From: Chloroflexota bacterium
Lineage (GTDB): Bacteria; Chloroflexota; Ktedonobacteria; Ktedonobacterales; Ktedonobacteraceae
Length of the DNA: 20,131 bases
Assembly: GCA_005879655.1 (NCBI GenBank)
Contig: VBJK01000148.1
Coordinates: 1 to 20,131 of the forward strand
Direction: 5' to 3'
Both the position numbers and the translations under genes were made by a program. This document shows, one piece after another, positions 15,450 to 20,131 of this stretch (within the stretch, counting starts at the first letter, position 1; every line of letters begins with the position of its first letter). The notes beneath the pieces were generated by a model. The model had not been told where the DNA came from and did not search any database. It saw nothing but the letters and a program-made list of their open reading frames with translations.

Positions 15450-16898
15450 ATGGGCAGAAGCACACTTTACGGAAATAGCACACAGGAGGGTACACCTATT
15501 GCTTGTCTGGGGCACCCTCCCCATCCTGCTCAGATAGAGGATGTGATCTGCCGCATCTGTGGCCATCTGATCGTTAGCGCAAAGCTTGGTCACTACCAGA
15601 TACAGCAATTGCTAGGTAGTAGCAGGAATGGCTCAACCTACCTTACTATGCACCTTCGTTCACGACAGCCAGTCGTCCTCAAACTCTCTCCCCCCGACCC
15701 GGCATGTACAGGTCTCTGGGAAAGCGCCCGACGAGAAATAAAAATTATCACAGCTTTGCGTCACCCATCGATCTTGCCCGTTTTCGATTGCACTATCTGG
15801 CAAGCAGAGGCAAAACAGGACGCCACAAAACATTTTCGTGAATTAATAGTGGCGCATATTGGACCAGACACCCGCTTACTTACCCTCTGCCAATACATTC
15901 CAGGCAATCTAAACCAGCTGCTTGCCCATTACGAAAGACATGAGATACTCCTTGCACTACGCAAACAAGGAACTTTGCCGCTAGTCCCTTTAGTAAAGCT
16001 GATCCAGCAAATAGGAACGGCCCTCAGTGCGGCACACGCCAAAGGCATTATGCACGGCGCACTCGTCCCTGGTAACATCCTGGTTGACGGACAAGAAAAC
16101 ATTCGTATCGCAGATTTTGGTCTAGCCCGTCTTCACCCACCATCTGCGCCTTATCTAGCCCCAGAATTACATCCCGTCTGTAGCAAGGCCATAAAAACTA
16201 CTAACATGAGGCCCTGCTGGCTCGCTGTCACGCCTGCCAGTGATCAATATGCGCTGGCAATCCTCTGCCAGGAGATCTTTGAACGCTTGTTACGCCCTAT
16301 TGACTACGAACACTTACGGCCAGTCTTGCGTTGCGCGACCCATCCCCAACCCACCCAACGCTTTCTCAATGTCGATCTCTTCGTCCAAGAACTGATCCAG
16401 ACCGCAAAGATCACCGCTATGCCTGCAACGAGCTACCAGAGTATGACCATGGATCATACTCCCAGCAACCTGTCGCCACGCACGCCACTTCACAGCCGTA
16501 ACTATCCCCAGCCCACACAGATAGAGCAAGAACGTTACAACAAAACGGCAAACTATAACCTGGCGGCAACACTCCCACAAGCCCCACCTTCGCCCGCCGA
16601 CGAATGGGAAAAGTTTGGTGGCATCTTATTCACGCAACGCGATTTTGAAGGCGCTGTGAAAGCCTATGAACGCGCCGTGCAAGTTGATGCGCGACGCAGC
16701 AACATCTGGCTCGCCCTCGGAGACGCTTATTTCGCGCTCGAACAGCATAGAGAAGCCCTAAGAGCATACGAGCAAGCCACCATACTTAGCCCGCATGACC
16801 ACCAAGCATGGTCCAGTCGTGCCACCGCGCTTGATGTTTTGGGGCATCAGCAGGAGGCGAGAGAGTGTTATGAGCAGGCTGATCAGTTGGATGTGTAA
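15450..16898 (+). CDS. Ser/Thr kinase-like protein (probable pseudokinase) with TPR repeats
   Basis: Predicted 482-aa cytoplasmic protein. A Cys-containing N-terminus (C19, and C34-x2-C37) could form a metal knuckle. The kinase-like domain spans about 48-318: lysine K78 (VVLK), helix-C Glu E96, DFG at 222-224, APE at 237-239, SDQYALA at 264-270. The catalytic loop, however, reads HGALVPGN (202-209): the proton-accepting Asp is Ala204 and the usual Lys is Val206, while Asn209 and DFG remain. The activation segment between DFG and APE is only 12 residues. This predicts ATP or metal binding without normal phosphotransfer. A linker (320-383) is followed by about three TPRs (384-482), for example FEGAVKAYERAVQVDARRSN. 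AAAGG lies about 10 bases before ATG 15450; the earlier ATG at 15426 has no site. It probably works with the membrane protein encoded just upstream. Confidence 0.83.
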   Translation: MGRSTLYGNSTQEGTPIACLGHPPHPAQIEDVICRICGHLIVSAKLGHYQIQQLLGSSRNGSTYLTMHLRSRQPVVLKLSPPDPACTGLWESARREIKIITALRHPSILPVFDCTIWQAEAKQDATKHFRELIVAHIGPDTRLLTLCQYIPGNLNQLLAHYERHEILLALRKQGTLPLVPLVKLIQQIGTALSAAHAKGIMHGALVPGNILVDGQENIRIADFGLARLHPPSAPYLAPELHPVCSKAIKTTNMRPCWLAVTPASDQYALAILCQEIFERLLRPIDYEHLRPVLRCATHPQPTQRFLNVDLFVQELIQTAKITAMPATSYQSMTMDHTPSNLSPRTPLHSRNYPQPTQIEQERYNKTANYNLAATLPQAPPSPADEWEKFGGILFTQRDFEGAVKAYERAVQVDARRSNIWLALGDAYFALEQHREALRAYEQATILSPHDHQAWSSRATALDVLGHQQEARECYEQADQLDV

Positions 16899-17001
16899 CA
16901 GTATACAGAATATCAGCTATTATAATATTTACTGCATCATCAGTCTAATGAAGAGAATATAGTAACTGGTGTGATCCATTGCAACTACGAGTAAACCCTT
17001 C

Positions 17002-17025
17002 TTTTCATGATAGACAACATGAAAA
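17002..17025 (+). terminator. Hairpin TTTTCATG/CATGAAAA, possible weak terminator
   Basis: Perfect 8-bp arms at 17002-17009 and 17018-17025 with an 8-base loop. It lies about 100 bases after the pseudokinase stop and 120 bases before the TIR fragment. A-rich sequence follows rather than a T-run on the plus strand, while on the minus strand T-rich sequence follows. The orientation is uncertain. The rest of 16899-17086 is AT-rich with no gene seen. Confidence 0.3.
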
Positions 17026-17087
17026 AAGAGAATAAGAAATAAAAATCAATATAAAGAGTACACCCCTTCCAATACTCCTTTTAGTTG

Positions 17088-17096
17088 TGCTATACT
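17088..17096 (+). promoter_or_regulatory. Extended -10 promoter of the TIR gene
   Basis: TGCTATACT forms an extended -10 element about 45 bases before the TIR start codon. The ten bases GTGCTATACT are identical to those at 11904-11913. No clear -35 box is present. Confidence 0.5.
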
Positions 17097-17141
17097 TAAT
17101 CTGTCCATATTTGATCAACAACTCCAAGAGGAGATTGGGGT

Positions 17142-17441
17142 ATGCCCGTAGCCACAGAATCAAGACCACCAATTGAGGTCTTTTGTTGCTATGCCCGTGA
17201 GGATGAAGAATCGTTAAAAGAACTAGAAACCCATCTGAGTCTACTCGCGAAGCAAGGTCGCATATTATTCCAGCATGATCAGCTCATAGATCCCGGCGCA
17301 GACCGGGCAAAAGCGATTGATCAGTATCTAGAAGATGCCTCGGTCATTCTATTGCTAGTAAGCGCGAGCTTCCTAGCCTGCAACTACTACAACCAAATAG
17401 AATATGCAACGATTTATATAAAATTGACAGTTACACTTTAA
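17142..17441 (+). pseudogene. Truncated TIR-domain protein
   Basis: A 99-codon frame starting at ATG 17142, with AGAGGAG about 8-10 bases upstream. Residues 11-90 match a TIR domain: strand A IEVFCCYAREDEESLKEL, the segment LFQHDQLIDPGADRAKAID (42-60, normally WHDR...PG), and strand D ASVILLLVSASFLACNYY (66-83), with E87 in NQIEYAT as the candidate catalytic Glu of NADase TIRs. The family continues another 40-50 residues, but here the sequence departs after about residue 90 and ends IYIKLTVTL. Family-consensus W and R in the WHDR motif are F and Q. No partner domain (NB-ARC, STAND, TPR) follows. It is probably a dead fragment of a Chloroflexi-type TIR signalling or defence gene. Confidence 0.75.
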
Positions 17442-17458
17442 ATGGTTCCTTGCCAAGG

Positions 17459-17559
17459 GGTAGTCTCTCACTAGAGCATTGCTATTATAGCCAATACTTA
17501 TTAGAAGCTAAGCCATCGGTAGCACTTTGAGCGCACCAACACTCTGGCAGGAGACTACC
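17459..17559. mobile_element. 101-bp segment bounded by a 9-bp inverted repeat, possible mobile-element relic
   Basis: GGTAGTCTC at 17459-17467 and GAGACTACC at 17551-17559 are perfect inverted repeats at the ends of a 101-bp segment. The segment begins 17 bases after the TIR stop and contains a smaller imperfect stem (GCTA/TAGC region at about 17503-17520). No transposase or target-site duplication was found. It could be a MITE-like relic, a structured RNA or a chance repeat. The orphan ribosome-binding-site-like AAGGAGGAGA at 17564-17573 follows it with no start codon nearby, suggesting that a gene once followed. Confidence 0.35.
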
Positions 17560-17589
17560 TGTTAAGGAGGAGACCTTATACACCAATCT

Positions 17590-18540
17590 CTAATCCGCTA
17601 ACACCATCACCCCCACCGCTCTCGCAACCGTGGCAAAATCTCCTGCGCATACAACCGCAAAAAACGCGACTGATCCTCCCCCGGCGAGCCAACGTCGATG
17701 CGCCTGATCAGCTACCGTAGCAGCCTTCTGTTCCATCTCACGCGGATCGTGAATAGCCACCTTCTCATCCGCAGGTAGCGCTAAAGCCGCCCAGATGCGC
17801 GTATCTTGCAGCGCTCGCTCGCGGTCCGTATCGAATGACACTTTAACTTCGATCACACGCTCAATACTCGCCGGATCACGACCAGCAGCCTTTGCCCCCT
17901 CTTCAACAGCAGGCAACAACTGATTGCGATAAAGCTCATCCCCTTTACCAGAAGTACAGATAAAGCCATCGCCCGCTCGACCAGCGAATTTTGCAGCCAC
18001 AGGACCACCTGCACCAATGTAAATCGGCACAGGCTGCTCAGGACGATCATAAATGGTGGCATTACGCGTCCGATAGTACGTCCCCTCAAAAGTAACGAAT
18101 TCTTCTGTCCAGAGACGACGGATCAGCGCCACGGCCTCCCGCAAACGAGCCAGGCGTTCTTTAGCCGCAGGCCACTCTACCCCCGTAACCGCAATCTCAT
18201 TCAACGCCTCACCTGACCCAACACCTAGAATAATCCTGCCGGGATTAAGCGCACCCAGCGTCCCAAACGCCTGCGCAATAATTGCAGGCGGGTAACGAAA
18301 CGTTGGTGTCAAAACGCTCGTTCCCAGTACGACCCGTTTTGTGCGCTCACCAGCCGCACCAAGCCAGGAGAGCGCGAAAGGAGCATGCCCATTCGTGTGC
18401 CGCCAGGGCTGAAAATGGTCACTGATCCACACGCTATCAAAACCACACTCCTCTGCTTCTACCGCGTAATTCAGTAATTGTCGTGGCCCAAACTGTTCTG
18501 CTGAAGCCTTATAGCCGAGTTTTAACGAATGCTGTACCAT
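17590..18540 (-). pseudogene. fgd: F420-dependent glucose-6-phosphate dehydrogenase with 3' deletion and frameshift
   Basis: LLM-class (luciferase-like) F420-dependent oxidoreductase. The sequence closely follows actinobacterial Fgd: [53 protein letters not shown] and [11 protein letters not shown]42, W46 and E111 match the Fgd1 active-site His40, Trp44 and Glu109, so the expected reaction is oxidation of glucose-6-phosphate with reduction of F420. Homology in this frame ends at W284 (17689-17691). The following 32 residues are unrelated, but a second frame (17607-17687) encodes a 26-residue tail starting [19 protein letters not shown], matching the normal Fgd C-terminus. About 26 residues between the two are missing, so a non-triplet deletion plus frameshift is inferred. 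GGGAGG lies about 12 bases before ATG 18540. It is divergent from the TetR gene. Confidence 0.85.
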
Positions 18541-18619
18541 AGTAATTTCTTGCCTCCCTTATAATAACTATATCACCTTACTCGCTACTGCCATTGTTCG
18601 GCCAGGGAAAAGTTGCATG

Positions 18620-18628
18620 TGCTACAAT
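18620..18628 (+). promoter_or_regulatory. Extended -10 promoter of the TetR gene
   Basis: TGCTACAAT is an extended -10 element 34 bases before the TetR ATG. The flanking bases GTGCTA match the other two plus-strand promoters at 11904 and 17087. The 122-base divergent fgd–TetR intergenic region would be a natural site for TetR operators, but I see no clear palindrome there. Confidence 0.5.
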
Positions 18629-18662
18629 GTTATTATGCAAGATAGAAAAAGAGGACGTGAAT

Positions 18663-19283
18663 ATGCAGCTTGAAGGACGCCCAATGCGCGAAAACATTCT
18701 AGCGGCAGCAGTACAATTATTCGCAGAATATGGCTATCATGCCGCACCACTGCGCGACATTGCCCGCCTTGCAGGCATACAGGCAGCCAGCATTTACCAC
18801 CACTACCCCAACAAACAATCACTGCTTGTCGAGATTATGGAGACCTATATGCGACGCCTGAATAGCCGTCTGGAACAGATCCTGCACGAGTACCATGATC
18901 CCCACCAACGTTTACAGGCTGCCATCACCAACCACATTCAACTTCACACTAGCTACAAGGCAGAGTTCTTCATCATCGATACGGAGATGCGAGCGGTCGA
19001 AGTTGAAAACCGCGCCTATATCCTGTCTCTACGCGATACATACGATGCACTCCTACAAGAACTCCTCACAGACGGCATGGAGCGCGGCGTTTTCCGTGCC
19101 ACTGATGTGAAAGTGACATCCTATGCCATCATCGCCATGTGCACACAAGTTGCAACTTGGTTTCGTCATGGTGGTCGCCTGAGCGTGCAACAAGTCATCG
19201 ATATCTATTGCCAGATGATCACACAAGGACTACTAAGCACTCAAGATGTTGAGCAACAGTTAGAGGGATCAGCGCACATTTAA
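18663..19283 (+). CDS. TetR/AcrR-family transcriptional regulator
   Basis: Predicted 206 aa. The N-terminal HTH is typical: MRENILAAAVQLFAEYGYHAAPLRDIARLAGIQAASIYHHYPNKQSLL, with recognition helix around 38-48. The C-terminal ligand domain ends WFRHGGRLSVQQVIDIYCQMITQGLL, a pattern common in the KstR2/TetR_C-33 type of acyl-CoA-related repressors; the ligand here is unknown. AGAGGA lies about 7 bases before ATG 18663; an upstream in-frame start at 18594 lies before the promoter and is unlikely. Divergent to fgd, it may repress it or itself. No truncation seen. Confidence 0.92.
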   Translation: MQLEGRPMRENILAAAVQLFAEYGYHAAPLRDIARLAGIQAASIYHHYPNKQSLLVEIMETYMRRLNSRLEQILHEYHDPHQRLQAAITNHIQLHTSYKAEFFIIDTEMRAVEVENRAYILSLRDTYDALLQELLTDGMERGVFRATDVKVTSYAIIAMCTQVATWFRHGGRLSVQQVIDIYCQMITQGLLSTQDVEQQLEGSAHI

Positions 19284-19476
19284 CACTCTGCTCGCTTCTC
19301 TCCTTGCTCGCTATATCATGCACTCAATGATTTCTACAGCTTTCCGTTGCAGAAAAACTGGCCTGATGGTCGATGCATATAACAGGACTTTTTGATCATT
19401 CTCAACCATCTGGTAACTGTTTCATTTGACCTTCGTAGATACAATATGTACTCACAAAAGGAAGCAACAAAAAGCT
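19284..19476. other. 193-base spacer between TetR and the partial gene
   Basis: No gene or strong hairpin was seen here. A TACAAT box at 19440-19445 lies close to the downstream start and lacks a clear -35 box, so I do not call it a promoter. Confidence 0.4.
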
Positions 19477-20131
19477 ATGGCAGCGGAGAACAATCGTTTC
19501 TTCAAACGTTGGAAATTCTTACTATGGTTGGCCTGCTCACTACTAGCAATTATCGGCAGTAGTTTCTTTTTTATTGCCAATATCGAGGGCCAGCAAGCTC
19601 AGCTCCCACCCACACCCCGCATCACACCGACAGTCTCTACACCAACAGAGATTCCTTCACCAACGCTGTCACCCTGGCCTTCTCCTACACGCACACCGCT
19701 CCCCCTTTTTATCGACTATTTCGTTGATAATAGCAAAGGATGGCTAGTAGGCGATTCAGCAGGAGCAGGTTACAATCGGACCATTGACGAAAATGGTCTC
19801 ACCTTGTCAGCAACTAATCATAAGATACTCATTGAGAGCTTACCCGGCAACAACGTCTATGGCGACTTCCTGTTGACCACCACATTTATCTTCCAACAAG
19901 GTGATAAACATGACAGTATAGGCATCTACGTACGAGGCGACGGGAACCTTGACCACGATTACCGCTTCGACATCTATGGCAATAATACCTACGCTCTCAT
20001 CAAAGAATCACTGGATAGCACCAACACGCCGACTATCACCTATCTTATCACACCTTCGTCCAGTCCTTGTCTCAAGCCAACCGGGCAGGCAAACACACTT
20101 ACACTACTGATGAAGGGATCAACACTGATCG
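19477..20131 (+). CDS. Membrane-anchored extracellular protein, partial (runs off the window)
   Basis: An ATG at 19477 opens a frame of 218 codons that is still open at the window edge. Residues 1-11 are basic (MAAENNRFFKRW), 12-34 form a membrane segment or uncleaved signal (KFLLWLACSLLAIIGSSFFF), and 40-76 are Pro/Thr/Ser-rich as in wall- or surface-spanning linkers. From about 78 a beta-rich domain begins with FIDYFVDNSKGWLVGD, then SIGIYVRGDGNLDHDYRFDIYG, resembling concanavalin/LamG-like (DUF1080-type) folds found in Chloroflexi after Pro/Thr linkers. AAAGGAAG lies about 12 bases before the ATG. The function is unknown, probably extracellular binding. The C-terminus is not in the window. 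Confidence 0.7.
   Translation, partial: MAAENNRFFKRWKFLLWLACSLLAIIGSSFFFIANIEGQQAQLPPTPRITPTVSTPTEIPSPTLSPWPSPTRTPLPLFIDYFVDNSKGWLVGDSAGAGYNRTIDENGLTLSATNHKILIESLPGNNVYGDFLLTTTFIFQQGDKHDSIGIYVRGDGNLDHDYRFDIYGNNTYALIKESLDSTNTPTITYLITPSSSPCLKPTGQANTLTLLMKGSTLI

Noticed and set aside
17564..17573. AAGGAGGAGA as a ribosome-binding site for an unseen gene
   Set aside because: No ATG, GTG or TTG follows within usable distance; it is recorded only as a possible remnant.
1..20131. CRISPR array, tRNA, rRNA or complete insertion sequence
   Set aside because: I saw no regularly spaced short repeats, cloverleaf-like sequences or intact transposase on either strand.

Overview
The window looks like chromosomal DNA from a soil Chloroflexota of the class Ktedonobacteria. 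This is inferred from gene content and style, not from a database match: a pseudokinase–TPR gene, a GAF/PucR-type regulator, a Chloroflexi-style TIR fragment, an F420-dependent dehydrogenase, moderate G+C and large regulatory intergenic spaces. I saw no rRNA, tRNA, CRISPR array or intact transposase.

Region 1 (about 1-5800, minus strand) is an envelope or exopolysaccharide operon. In transcription order it encodes a GT4 glycosyltransferase, a NodB-like polysaccharide deacetylase, a Wzx/MATE-like flippase with a long C-terminal tail, and a FemAB/GNAT-like transferase whose ATG overlaps the flippase stop (ATGA). Upstream on the same strand are a secreted lysozyme-like protein (to about 6.6 kb) and an orphan OmpR-type response regulator (6723-7451). 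Together these suggest a regulated surface polysaccharide and cell-wall locus.

Region 2 (7.45-9.35 kb): a roughly 660-base spacer with possible operator repeats and a candidate 57-aa ORF, then a second GT4 glycosyltransferase on the plus strand. A perfect 29-bp inverted repeat directly after its stop codon is a likely terminator.

Region 3 (9.4-13.1 kb, plus strand): a GAF/PucR-type regulator split by a frameshift near 10.66-10.73 kb. It is followed by a diverged 92-bp-period tandem repeat that carries two tiny ORFs, each with a ribosome-binding site. Next come a candidate 28-codon TTG-start ORF, a stand-alone winged-helix protein of 165 aa, and a non-coding stretch ending in a cluster of three hairpins.

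Region 4 (13.17-16.9 kb, plus strand): a two-gene signalling unit. The first gene encodes a polytopic membrane protein ending in a HAMP-like linker with no output domain. The second encodes a Ser/Thr kinase-like protein with TPRs whose HRD motif reads HGA, so it is probably a pseudokinase.

Region 5 (17.0-18.7 kb) shows decay. A TIR gene stops after about 90 residues of the domain and is followed by a 101-bp segment bounded by a perfect 9-bp inverted repeat. The neighbouring Fgd gene (F420-dependent glucose-6-phosphate dehydrogenase) has lost about 26 codons near its 3' end and shifted frame; its original tail is still readable in another frame.

Region 6 (18.66-20.13 kb): a TetR regulator divergent from fgd, then the start of a membrane-anchored protein with a Pro/Thr-rich linker and a probable beta-sandwich domain that runs off the window.

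Several plus-strand genes are preceded by extended -10 promoters (TGN followed by TATACT or TACAAT). The best candidates for something undescribed are the membrane-HAMP/pseudokinase pair and the tandem micro-ORFs after the PucR-type regulator. Both are hypotheses.
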